Shown: positions 25,346 through 36,126, counted from the first letter of the stretch. The stretch: 60,000 bases of DNA from Membranipora membranacea (GCA_914767715.1 OU612066.1:34944283-35004282); one strand, 5' to 3'. Translations and numbers: made by a program. The notes: generated from the letters alone by a model not told the origin.

Positions 25346-25542
25346 GCTTATAAGTAAGACTCAAAGCCAGTTTAATCTGGCAGTTTAGACTCCACCATTC
25401 ATATTTCACCCACTCAATTGATGTGCAACATTGCTCCTATTTGTATATTCAACAATAATGATAACAGATATTACCTGTCCTTCTGCTACTTAAACAGCCT
25501 CAATCGGAATTCATGATGCTTATGCTGACCTCCTGCTTCAAG
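25187..25542 (+). pseudogene. Frame-broken 3' continuation of the GTPase gene
   Basis: The last GTPase exon closes with TGA at 25343-25345, but the +1 frame of the same exon reads ENQRRAENKAELI up to a good donor at 25353 (A|GTAAGA). A following 45-base exon (25498-25542, acceptor TTAAACAG, donor GTAGAG) reads SIGIHDAYADLLLQ in matching phase. Together these look like the continuing helical middle/stalk region. A single extra base somewhere in about 25265-25330, for instance near GGAAAA at 25313, would explain it. This could be a real mutation, an allele, or a sequencing/assembly error. Confidence 0.5.
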
Positions 25543-26439
25543 GTAGAGTAGGAATCGGTCATCAAAGCGCCAATACATCCGAAGGGGATTCTCATCTTGG
25601 GGATTATGCTAACACGTGAATTGAGCGTTATGAAATTTAATCTTATATCTGGCCTCAAAGTTACCTTTGAAATGGCTTAAAAATATTTTTGAAAAGTTTT
25701 ACATTTCATCTTACCTCAAAAATTAACCAGACATCTAGAGGCCTTTTTAAGGCCATGACCCACGATTTGTCTTTTTCATTGGTATCGCAATCTAAATTAT
25801 CAAAAGAATTCACACACCAGATTTAACACTGAAAATCTGACAATTGTTGTAAGGCCATGAGAGGTCATTAAAATTATTTTGTGAGAACATGAACATGCAA
25901 TAACAGAGCACAAGAAAAACATATATTCCAGAAAGACTTCTCTTGTCTTGTTACATTCCACCATTACAACAAAATAAATCGTATTTGAACAAGAGCATGT
26001 CACACAGCTTTTATGTGGCAGACAGACAATGACCAATACTCAATTTACACACACTAGCTCAATGCCAATATGTAGGCCCTATTTATGATCAAAATAAGTT
26101 GCTTGCTATTTATGAAATTCATGTCATTTTACTGCTCATATTGTCTATTTTCTGATATGGCAACACGCAATGATTCGAGTGAGGGCAGTAAAACTCTTTT
26201 GTACACCAAATTATTTATATGCATGGTAGGGAAGGACAAGAGCAGGCTTATCACAAAGCAAGCTCTAAGCTCTACATCAATGCCAACAGTAGAATACCTA
26301 CATATCAATGTATCCATGAATTATACTTTTAATTTGCACATGAAATAGGTCTGAAGGTTGTGAAACACTTGAGAGCATACTGGTTAGACTGAGTGTATAA
26401 ACCAAATCTATTTAAACACCTGATCTGTAGCTAATGCTC

Positions 26440-26483
26440 CACTATATAGTGTCCTGTCTAGATTTAGATTTAGATTTATTAGG
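26440..26483. repeat. Dispersed repeat R1, copy 3, joined to LINE 3' tail
   Basis: CTATATAGTGTCCTGTCTAG is followed by GATTTAGATTTAGATTTATT. On the minus strand this is a short (TAAATC)n tail ending the LINE at 26484-29400. Confidence 0.55.
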
Positions 26484-29400
26484 TATTTTTGTCAAGGACA
26501 AAATACAATTACTCATGGAATGCTCTGTTGTTTAAAACTTTTATACTAGTTGGTACAAAACTCTGTAAAAATCTGCTCGTACGTATCTTAGGCACTATGT
26601 AATTACTCCTTGGAGAACTATAACAATGATTTAAAATGTGATCATTGAACTCAATAAAATCTGTGGCTAGTTTATAAATGCGTTGGGCCACAAAATTGTC
26701 CATGTTAATAGCAAATCTGTTCCGATTAAAAAGCTTTAACAGCCTAGCACGGTCATTAGCATTAGATGAAAAATACCAAAGCTCGATATTGTATGCTAAA
26801 GTCGGAAACATTAGAGTTTTGATGAAATGCTCCTGCTGTAAGATGCTGGGCTTGAAGTGTTTAAACTTTGAAAAAGCAAAAAAACTAGAGCGTAGCTTAC
26901 TGTTGATATAAGTACAGTGTTCATGCCATTTGAGACTGTTGCTAAAAATAACACCAAGGTATTTAAAATGCTCCACTTTCTCAATTGGACTGCCATTGAT
27001 AAATAAATAATCATAAATAGCATGCGTTCTACTGAAGCTCAGAACCATCTCTTTAGTCTTCTTGGCATTAATTAAAAGATTGACAGATTTGCATTTCTCT
27101 AAAACTTCCTCAATGGCATCATAATAAAAAGATGCATCAGTTTTAAAATCTAAAAGCCCTATGATTGCCATGTTGTCAGCGTATTTTAAAATCTTGATAC
27201 TCTCATGCTCTGTTTGAATAAAATTGGTGTATATAGAAAATAAAATTGGTGAAAGCACACAACCCTGAGGGCATCCAATATCACAGTTTAAAGGGGTGGA
27301 TTGAGAGTTACCCAAGCGTACAAATTGCTGCCTATCCGTCAAAGATGAATTATTAAAAATTAAATGATATGTTGGAACTCCTAACTTGTCAAGTTTATCT
27401 AGTAAAATAGATGGCACTATCGTATTAGAAGCTGATGAAAAATCTATAAAAAGTATACGGGCATATTTACATGGCTTTTCTAGGTGATGACGGACAAAAT
27501 AATCTAGTGATAAACAAGCATCTTTGGTGCTCCTGTTTTCTCGATATGCAAACTGATGTTCACCAAAACTGATAAAAGATAAAAGTCTTTCTTTCATAAT
27601 ATGTTCGAAGCATTTCATGGCCACAGAGGTGAGGGCAATGGGTCTAAAATCATTATCCTCTTTGGCACTTGGAAACTTTGGCACAGGTACAATAGATGAC
27701 AGCTTCCAGATTCTTAGCAGAACACCCTTAGTCATACAAAAGTTAAAAAGATCACAGAAAACCGGAGCAAGTTCATACGCACACGACTTTAAAATCTTAG
27801 TACTGAGACTGTCTGGACCCGAGGACTTGCCTACTTTGCATCTTAGGAACTGCTTTCTGACCTCGTCTACTGTGATGGTAGGAGGTTCATCTGAGTTAGG
27901 TGAAGGTGAATCATTCTCAGCAGCAGATTGTGGGACATCGTCAGTATCACCATCACATGGAGTATAGGAGTTGAAGCGGGTGTAAAAAGTGTTCAGGGAG
28001 CTCGCGAGAGTTGTCTGCTCCTGTTTAGTCATCAGTGTGAGGTTGCTATCTTTTGGTTTTGCCAGACCAGATATGCTTTTTATTCCATGCCAAGCTTTCT
28101 TGATGTTGCTAGACATATTTGATAGCATCTTGTTTTTATATTTAGCTTTGGCCTTAGCTATTTTCTGATTGATCAGCTTCTGGATCTGCTTGGCTTTGTA
28201 GCGTTTCTTTGACTTCAAAGCTCATTTAATAAGAGTTTCAGCTCTGATGTTACCCATGGCCGATGGTTGTTGTTGGTGTAAAATTCCTTACAGTTTGAGT
28301 TCGAGGAAAGGGTAAAGTTGATGTAATCAGTCACTGCCTCGACTGTATGATTAATGTCATCTGGTGTGAACATTGACCAGTTGGTGGTGTCGAAGGCAGC
28401 TTTACATCTCTCGATGGCTGTATCATCTACAATCTGCTTCTTGGCTTTCACATTCTTAGTCAATTTGTGTCTCGTCTGATAGATTGGAACGAGTTGAACT
28501 GCATTGTGATCTGATGAGCCAAGTGGGGGTAATTTGTAGGACTTATAAGCCTTTGGAATGTTAGTATAGCACAGATCGAGCACACTGTTTTCCCTGGTGG
28601 TTACTGTCACGTGTTGGTGCAAATGAGATGATAGCTTGGCTTTGTTAAAGTCTCATACAATTATTATAGCGGAGTCAGGATGCTTAATTAGACAAGCGTC
28701 ATTAAAGTCTTCGATTTGATCAGTAGCTATCTTCTTATCAGCATCAGGTGGTATGTACACATTGAACAGATTTACATCATTGATCTCGCGAGGGAGATAA
28801 TGAGGTCGACAGCATAGGTGGAGCAGCTCCAGATCTTTTGAGGCAAAGCGTCGGTGTACTGATGTGTTTGTACACCAGGATTTCCTAACTAGCCATAGGC
28901 AGCCTCCACCTTTACTTTTATTGCTCGCTTTAGCATCCCGGTCAGCGCGGAATACATCAAATCCATCAATGTTAATATGACTGTCGTCAATTGTATCGTT
29001 CAGCCAAGTTTCAGTCAATGCAATAGCACTCGCATTTTTATAAGCATAATGGAATTTAATAAGCCCATCAAGTTCGTCAACTTTATTGTTCACCGAGCGA
29101 GCATCGGCTAATATTAATTATGGTAGCGGAAGCTTACAATGAAGGTTAGCTTTCCTGTTTTTGCCAGCTCGTTTGCCGCGTTGACGTTTCTTGATGATAG
29201 CTTTCGGTTCAGTAAAAGGTCACGGGAGTAGATTATTGGAGTTATCGTGTCTTAGCGAGCTCAATTTCTGCAACTCACTTCCTGCTGGTAAAAGTATTGC
29301 TGTCTTTAACCTCGGATATATCAAGCACTGGATGTTGTCAGCTACAGTAGTCTGTCTGCAGATGATCACAGGTATAATATCCAACTGCTAGAGGTGTCAG
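26461..29400 (-). mobile_element. Decayed non-LTR retrotransposon (CR1/L2/Rex1-like, jockey superfamily)
   Basis: On the minus strand, in order: a basic linker and DARSVNNKVDEL start (about 29210-29050), an APE-type endonuclease (29093-28225; ALTETWLND, GGGCLWL, then DFN), and a reverse transcriptase (28218-26509, about 569 codons; FRPIALTSVAMKCFEHIM, FAYRENRSTKDA, PQGCVLSPILFSIYT, YLGVIF). Such elements copy themselves by target-primed reverse transcription. The copy is dead. The glycine codon of the endonuclease GDFN motif is a stop at about 28650, there is a frame change at 28215-28218, and the RT catalytic YADD reads YADN. The 3' end carries a short TAAATC-type tail. The 5' end is not sharply defined and is probably truncated. 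Confidence 0.88.
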
Positions 29401-29475
29401 AGTTTGTATAGGTTAAAACTAGTTAAAACACAGAGCATTCCTCAGGCTGGTCTGCCTGTAAAAGCGACCTTGACC

Positions 29476-29512
29476 AAGATCTAGGTTTATTATTAAGTCT
29501 ATGAGTATATCA
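29476..29512. repeat. Dispersed repeat R1, copy 4
   Basis: GATCTAGGTTTATTATTAAG followed by TCTATGAGTATATCAC. It shares the TAGGTTTATTATTAAGTCT core with copies 1 and 2 and lies just upstream (5') of the LINE. Confidence 0.6.
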
Positions 29513-31807
29513 CATTAAACTGCTGCAAGTGATGGTGTACAGAATTAAGTACTTCATCCAGTTTGTAATTATGAGTTCCGGCAGGGTGTATAGAGTTTGT
29601 CAGAGAGCCCCAGACACCAGATCGTGGAAGGGTATTTGGATCTGGGGCTGGCAGATAAAGATTGGGGGTAAAAAATATCTGGGTTTGAGCTCACTGATCT
29701 AGGATTGAACCCCATCTTGTGGCTAGATCCAGTAAGGCCATAAAAAGAGTCAAGTGAATTCTCCCAATTTACAATAAGAAAATAGCTGTATCTACTAACC
29801 AGGAGTTAGCTACACTCTCACATAAATTGATGAATGAATGATATACAAACCCGATTACGCTGAAACCTACGCTGTCTGGGCTAAGGTTAGCTAATGTGTC
29901 GGCTTTGAACAGAGCCAACGCATTAAATAAGCTCAGGTCATCAATTTGACAGGATTTGATGGAATTCAATAGTGTAAACTGATTGATCCTTGCTTTGTGA
30001 ACTGACTTTTATTTTACCTCTAAATTTGACAAATAAAAATTCACAGAGAAGTGAACCCCGGGCACTCTAGGGAGGGGATAGTTCAGGGAAAAGAATTGCT
30101 ACAGCGGCTTAGGCTTTTATATATATATTAAACTGTATTGTACTCAAAAAATCAAGTTTCTGATCAACCTTGACATGAGAAGTATGTAAGTAGAACCAAC
30201 TGTTGGCTTTCTATTGTATAATAATAATAATAAAATAATTATAAATAACCATGTTGCCCAGTCAGGAAAAATCATCGGAAATAAGCTTATACATACTGAT
30301 ACATATACACCAGTCCTTTAAAAGTCACCCATCTGCTTACGCCATCAATGAAAATCCAGCAGTGAGCAACTTCCTTCAGGATCTGATTCATATGTTACGG
30401 TTGTATTTTACTGAAACAGATCATTTGATATCAAAAGACTAGTATTATATAACGACACCACCTCATAGAACTGTTGGCTCTTCAAACAAGGCGGATCTCA
30501 CTCCCTGAGTTTTCCATAATATTGTCCTGAAAATATTTGATGTAACAGTTTTTGAAGTCTCAATGATATATCAAATCAATTAATCTACGCTTAACCATTG
30601 ACCATTTTGTGTTCAATTGACCTTAAAGGGCAACCAAGGTTTCAAACAACTTCTCATTGATGGCCATTGATTAATAGCAGATTGCACCTTCTGCATGGGG
30701 AAAAAGACATTTCGGATGATTATTCAGCCAGAATTCTTGTGAAACATTTCTTCCATCAGGTACTCAAACTCAGCTAAAAGAGAATACCACATAGCAGTTT
30801 CCTGTTCCTGTTAGTATTTAGCCTGTGCTCTATAATTATTACAGCAAAGTCTTGGAACCTCCCCTAAACTGAAGTGTTACCCAGCTTAGAGTCAGCAACT
30901 ACTTTGAGTTTTGCATCGCGTAATGCACAAAGCTGATGCTGCCCAGCACATTATTTGCTACCCATTAATGCATTGCTGCGGAACCTTGGTTACCCTTTGA
31001 GGTCATGCCTCGCCTAGGATACTAACTTGAGAACTACTGGTCCGATTTCCTTGATTTTTCATTGTAATTGAAGCTATTCCTTGTTTAGCAATTTCCAAAA
31101 CCTCAATTGTCTTAAATTTAATTTCTTATGTATGTGATGGCAATTTATGAAATTTAAGCCACCGCTGCCCATGCAAAAGAATAGGAGCTGTCAATAACTG
31201 GGAGCATCAGGCTCAGACGCCTCACAACCATTTATCGTATCAAGCCAGGATTTGCCAGCGCAAAGTAGTCCTAATAAAAATTAATTTGTGATAATTAATC
31301 CTAGGAACAAGCCTTGACATGAATTTCAAGTACTAGAGAAGGAAAGTTCTATAATAACAGACAGGAATTGATAAGCCAGCTTGTGAACTGTGGTAAAATG
31401 CCCGATTTTAGAGACTTATATTACTACGCCAAATCTGGTGCAGAAATATATCAGGCAAAAAACCATAAATGGTTGGATTTTCCTCTGTATTCATGAGGGA
31501 TTTATTTCAATTCGAGTAGAGATTTTGATATGGAACTTGGAAATATACAAAAAGGATATGTTTGTATGGAGTTCCCATGCAATTGTTCACTCAATATATA
31601 TTTTATTTGAAGATAGCCTGGCAAAAAGAATATTGAGTTTACAGCCTGCCTCTGGAAAACTGCATGATGTGCATTCTTATTATGCCCCTTTTTCAACACG
31701 AAATTTTTTTTGGTTCAAAATAAATGCGTAGTGTCCTCACCAAGGCTTTGGAGGATGCCCCTAGCAGGAAAAATATTGCGGTCTCAGTACAGTTATCACA
31801 TATTTAT
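29513..31807. other. Intergenic or intronic stretch without a supported gene
   Basis: No gene is supported. Contents are an inverted-repeat pair at 30618-30642 / 30982-31005 and short open frames (30251-30442 +, 31390-31731 +) that I do not recognise. If the 34-kb ORF is the end of the GTPase gene, this whole stretch is intron. Confidence 0.4.
30618..31005. mobile_element. MITE-like segment bounded by a 24-bp inverted repeat
   Basis: TGACCTTAAAGGGCAACCAA at 30618 is matched on the other strand by TGACCTCAAAGGGTAACCAA ending at 31005; the match extends to 24-25 bases with two or three differences. The ~388-bp interior has no open frame. No target duplication was found, so the borders are tentative. 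Confidence 0.45.
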
Positions 31808-32868
31808 TAGTGATGGCAAATTGTCAGATTTTGGCGAGACGGGACGAGACCGAGACAGCAAGAAAATTCGGGACGAGACCGGGACGAGACCGAGACATAT
31901 AACGATGCCGATAAAACATTCGTCAGATATCACAATTTAAAAGAATGGTGGATATTCATTCACTATCACAAGTGCAATCAGCTTATAGTACATTTGATTC
32001 AAGTAATAACTTATGATCTATAGCAATAAGGATCTATGTTGAAACCAAGTTTCATCAAATTCTGTCAAGTATTTATTGAATTATAGAAAGCCACACCCTC
32101 GTGCAGATTTCCCTAATTCTTGCAAATTAAATTTTGTATGAGTATCAGCCTGCCACACATGATTGTCATTGCCCAAATTTATACTCATGATTTATGGGTG
32201 TAATCCTACTGTAATCCTCCTCAGCCAATCTAAAACATAGGCTTATCTATAGTGATAACTAAATAAAATAGTTAAACCAAGGAGAAGCTGTTTCTTCTTG
32301 TTTATTATACCAACCAGTCCAGTGATTCAGCTTCTGGATATGCTTAGGCTCAACTATCTCCTCATATTTATACAATTTGATACCCCATTAGTCATTGTAT
32401 CCCTTCTCCCTCTTGCCCCAGGTCCAAATCAATGAGAAAGCTCCACATTGATCATCCATTCCATCTTTTTAACAGAAGTTGTTTACATAGATATGGCCTT
32501 GACTTATCAATCAAAACAGACAGCCAATCAATCAAATCTGACAGCCAATCAGATAACATTTCCGTTAAATATTTGCAGCAAAAGCATGACTAATAACTAT
32601 CATTCCATTATATCATAGTCAGAATTACATGTGACATCATATAATAACCGTGGTGTAGTGGGTAAGAGCATGGACTGCTGATCACTAGGTCACTGGTTCG
32701 AGTCTGGGTGAAGCCAATGTTTTGACCAGCTACTATACCATTTACAATGCCAGTGGTCTCGACCTGTAGTAAGAGTTGTCTGTCTCGACGAGATGAGATA
32801 ATGTCCCGAGGAGACAAGTCTCGCGAGACCGGATATTGTCCCGTCTCGTTGCCATCACTAATATTTAT
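31800..32868. mobile_element. hAT-type non-autonomous DNA transposon with 8-bp target duplication
   Basis: The element runs 31808-32860. Its ends are TAGTGATGGCAA at the left and TTGCCATCACTA at the right, a 12-base perfect inverted repeat. Both sides carry the perfect 8-bp duplication ATATTTAT (31800-31807 and 32861-32868), which is the hAT hallmark. Subterminal sequence at both ends is built of GAGACGGGACGAGACCGAGA-like repeats, the kind of array bound by hAT transposases. There is no transposase open frame, so it depends on an enzyme from elsewhere. A tRNA-like SINE lies inside. Confidence 0.9.
32644..32780 (+). repeat. tRNA-derived SINE
   Basis: At 32647-32715 there is a tRNA-like head with A box TGGTGTAGTGGGTAAGAGC and B box GGTTCGAGTCT at normal spacing. 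The pairing is imperfect and it sits inside a transposon, so it is a SINE head rather than a working tRNA gene. The tail end is not defined. Confidence 0.65.
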
Positions 32869-33273
32869 ACTTCTCGTTTTGTACAGCAAAGGGGCATTTT
32901 AGTCAGAAATTTGACTAGTTTAGGAGTAAGATAATTCAAAATTTCCAACTACCACATCAATTTTTTTCATCAATACTGGTCAGCACTGGGCTAGTGAGGG
33001 CACTAGGGTAATCACATTTCTCCACCTTGGACAGCAATTGACACAGCTCACTTTCTTTATAGCATTGTCAATATTTATGGTTTAGCTATCAGTATGTGAA
33101 TTTGAATGCCAATTTTTTTCAAGTCAAATCAAGCATTGGACATTATTGCTTTTATGGCTTGATGATATAAGGGTAGTCTTTATGTAATAACTGCATTTTT
33201 CGCTCCAAGAACTTGCAATGTCTTTCAATATGGACGTTAGTGACAATTGGTTTTGACATGTTGCTGAAATTCA

Positions 33274-33302
33274 GTGACGCGTCATGATGTCACGTCATGG
33301 CG
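33274..33302. promoter_or_regulatory. Cluster of CRE/ATF-like sites
   Basis: The string TGACGCGTCATGATGTCACG continues TCATGGCG and contains at least three TGACG/CGTCA half-sites, including the palindrome TGACGCGTCA. It lies about 0.7 kb before the charged-helix ORF. Function is inference only. Confidence 0.35.
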
Positions 33303-34043
33303 TAACGTCGCCAAATTTTGGGTTTAGACTTCTTTGATCATGTGGGTTGAGAAACTCCAAAAAAAACTTTGGCGAGGCATGACCTTAAGCTGTCCAATTC
33401 ACTGCGTGGAACAATAAAAGTAGGCTGAAAACATTCTCTGTTTTTGAGATTACCAAAATAATTTTTTCTGACCTTGAACAGACACACATATTTTGGGCTA
33501 CTGACACAGTGTATCATGTAGCTGTAAAAGTTTGAATGTTTGACGTTTGATGGTTCATCGCTCCATAATTAATACTTACCGCAGCTAAAGTATTATTCAG
33601 TCTCATATGCTATGAAACCCTATAGATAGACAGACAAGTCTCACTCTATCCGTTGACTCACTAATGATAGACCTAGACAGGGAATTCTATAGGTCATTGG
33701 TATTACAAAAAGAAAGTAGGGCGTCATGTTTTCTTGCTGTCTCAAATTTGTGATGAAACTGATGAGTTTAGTTAAAAATTGTAAGGCCACGTCCATCATG
33801 GTTTCTTTTCAATTTTGTCAACATTTTCTGAGACAAGGAATTGGATTAATAGATTTCCAACAACATTTGGTTGTGATGAAGCTGCACATCGTGTATGATT
33901 AACAAGTATATTATGATATAAAGACGGTATGATTTGAACATGTCATTAAACAAGATAAATTAATGCATGAATATTCTGTATGGACAATTGTTCAATATTT
34001 CTGACAGGGACACAAACACACTATATTCTCTTTTCATCTACAG

Positions 34044-34917
34044 CGATGATATCGTAAATTGGATTGTCTATGGTATTTACAGGAAGTTTCTTCTTGAACT
34101 GAAAGAGGGTTATGAAGACGGACTGAGAATGAGTTTGGATGATGTCAAAGCTGCAGTATCTGCCAAAGAACTAGCAGAGAGTAGGGATGAGGAGCTGAGA
34201 TTGCAGAGAGAGGAAGAAAAAAGAGTTGAAGAAGTCTTAAGATTATCAAAATTGGCCGAGGAAAAAAGGGAGATTCAGGAGCAGACGAGCAAAGAGGCCT
34301 TTGATAGATGGAGATTACTGGCAGAGCAGAAGATGAAAGAGAGAGACCAACAAAGGGTTGAAAATGAAAAAAGGAGAACGGAAGAAAAGATTAGAAAAGA
34401 AGAAGATGCCCGCAAAATCAAGGAGCTTGAGAAGAAACTAAAGGATGAGGAGCGAAGGAAATTCGAAGAGGAAAGAAAGAGAGAAGAAGAAACAATTAGA
34501 CTAAAGATCGAACAAGAAAATAGGGAACGGCAGCTAAAAATTGAGAGAAAAGAAAAACTGGAACAAGCGAGAAAGGAGAGAGAGGAAGAGGATATTAGGC
34601 GTGCGAAGAAACAGCATGAGGAGGCTTTGCGAGAAAAAGAAAAGAAAGAAAAGGAGAGACAAGAAATAGAAGCTGAAAGAAAACGGCAAAAACAAGAAAG
34701 TGACCGCCTCGAAGCTCTACGCAAGAAACAGGTGAGGTTGGCTGAAGCTCACAGAAAACAAGTCGAAGAGAAAGCGAACTCCTCATGGTGGAAGAAAGTT
34801 GCAACCGTAGCTTTTGGGGCAGTTGCAGTTGTAACAGCACCAATTTCTGCCCCTGTCGCGCTTATAGGGGCAGCAGCAGCAGGAACAGCTGCCGCAGCTG
34901 CAGTAACCGATGACTAA
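34044..34917 (+). CDS. Charged single-helix/coiled-coil protein with hydrophobic C-terminal tail (terminal exon)
   Basis: A continuous frame ends with TAA at 34915-34917. It is open from 33967, but good acceptors at 34043 (CATCTACAG) and 34082 (TATTTACAG) suggest a last exon of about 280-290 codons. From about 34090 the product is a very long E/K/R-rich helix (e.g. EEEKRVEEVLRLSKLAEEKR), of single-alpha-helix or coiled-coil type. It ends with SSWWKKVATVAFGAVAVVTA and an Ala/Gly/Pro-rich hydrophobic run (about residues 280-310 of the frame), then TDD. A long rigid helix with a membrane-active tail is what a GBP/atlastin-like GTPase could use as stalk and anchor, and the GTPase gene upstream lacks an end. 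I infer this is its last exon, with the LINE and hAT sitting in the intron. It may equally be a separate gene. Splice phases do not join directly to 25542, so a linking exon would be needed. Confidence 0.62.
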
Positions 34918-35589
34918 TCAGATGAAGATGAGGCTATTAGGCTGAAAATGAAAATGATACTCCTTGTGCTTGTCTACTTGTTTGATTTCAGTTTTATATA
35001 CCAAAAGCCATCGCCATTAGCATTATCCTTCAGTGGACAGGGATACGCCATAAACTGTTTGATGGCAGTTGATTGCTTTTTTTGCATAAGATCACATGTC
35101 ATAGGTTAGAATAACCCAGGGTAACATTTTTCGAGCTTGGAAAAAATAGCCATTGTTATTTATCGATCACCAGTTAAGTTTATGAGTGAAGTGAGTGAAT
35201 TGATGATGATGAAAATTTGAAGTTTAAATAATATATTGATAGCATACTTTCCCTGAAAATAGTGTCTGCAGTTATAGATAATCTTTTTTTTTACAAATTG
35301 TTCGAAAATATTTAAACATGCACTGTTCCAGATAAATTTTTGTTGAATGACAATATATAATAACATAGTAATAGAAGTGAGTTTTGCTACTTGTCAAACG
35401 CATTGTAGGATGGTTTGTTGGTTTATTTTGTCACAAACATAAGGTATGCTGCGAGATTGAGTGTTTATACTGTTACATGAGTAGGGAATACCAAAAAGAA
35501 ACATAAACAAAATGAGTAAAGTCTGACTTCTAGTGGATTAAAAATATTAAAATCAAATGTCTGAGGAAGGAGTCTTTACCCCAGGCAGT
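34918..35589. other. 3' flank and intergenic stretch
   Basis: This is probably the 3' UTR of the charged-helix ORF, then AT-rich sequence. No AATAAA close to the stop was picked out and no gene is seen. Confidence 0.35.
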
Positions 35590-36021
35590 TCTGTATTTAA
35601 GGCTGCGATATACGCCTGAGGGGAGTTTCTCAAGAAAATTGTTTCAAAAAATGTTTGTCATCATGAATTTAATGCAGGGCCAGGTTCTTGTTTGTTTTGA
35701 TATGACATAATCCCCAATATCGTTTCCCAGTCTGTTGCCCTGCTTAAAAAACTTTCTCAGAGCTTTCTTGTCTTGTGAATAAATACTAGTGAACAAAATA
35801 GGTAGGCAGTAGGTTAGGATGGATACAATAAAAGTCTTAAGTAACATGTAGGATAAAGGCTTTGTACTCTGATAATTAAATGTTCTGATGACAATTATTC
35901 TCTGATTTGCTTTGGATACAACATTATTGACATGATTTTCAAAACGTATATTGTTATCAAAGATAACTTCCAAATATTTAACATTGTCACAAAAATCTAT
36001 TTTTACACCATTCAATTTTAG
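35590..36021 (-). mobile_element. LINE, 3' part (right half of an interrupted copy)
   Basis: The minus-strand frame from 36021 to 35644 reads the region after the RT catalytic site: LKLNGVKIDFCDNVKYL, VIFDNNIRFENHVNNV and the thumb/C-terminal helices. It begins abruptly at the transposon border and continues in frame with the 5' part at 41500-43110 once the 5.46-kb insert is ignored. It is decayed after 35644. Confidence 0.8.
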
Positions 36022-36030
36022 AGTAGGACT
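36022..36030. repeat. Target-site duplication, left copy (9 bp)
   Basis: AGTAGGACT directly precedes the left inverted repeat. The right copy at 41491-41499 is AGTAAGACT, with one mismatch in nine. Confidence 0.8.
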
Positions 36031-36126
36031 ACGGAAGACGAGCAATGACAAACAATCATTTTTATTTTTCCCAAGAAAAAAATTGTGTGTCATCCCTCGG
36101 CTTCACTATTTGCCCGGGCTATGACA
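36031..36126 (+). repeat. Left terminal inverted repeat (~96 bp)
   Basis: It begins ACGGAAGACGAGCAATGACA and ends in TTTGCCCGGGCTATGACA. It matches the reverse complement of 41392-41490 along its whole length. The repeat is itself nearly palindromic (ATGACA...TGTCAT about an A/T-rich centre), so each end could fold into a hairpin. Confidence 0.85.

Noticed and set aside
29700-29760. Minus-strand B-box-like GGGTTCAATCC
   Set aside because: No A box at the right distance, so neither tRNA nor SINE can be supported.
30251-31731. Linking exons between the GTPase gene and the 34-kb ORF
   Set aside because: A piece near 30315-30362 has an AG and a GTGAGC border but its phase introduces a stop after the preceding exon; nothing convincing was found.
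32647-32715. Functional tRNA gene
   Set aside because: A and B boxes are present but stem pairing is poor and it lies inside a transposon with a SINE-like body.
34275-34843. Antisense Ser/Phe/Leu-rich open frames (149 and 82 codons)
   Set aside because: They mirror the E/K/R-rich codons of the plus-strand charged helix and have no features of their own.
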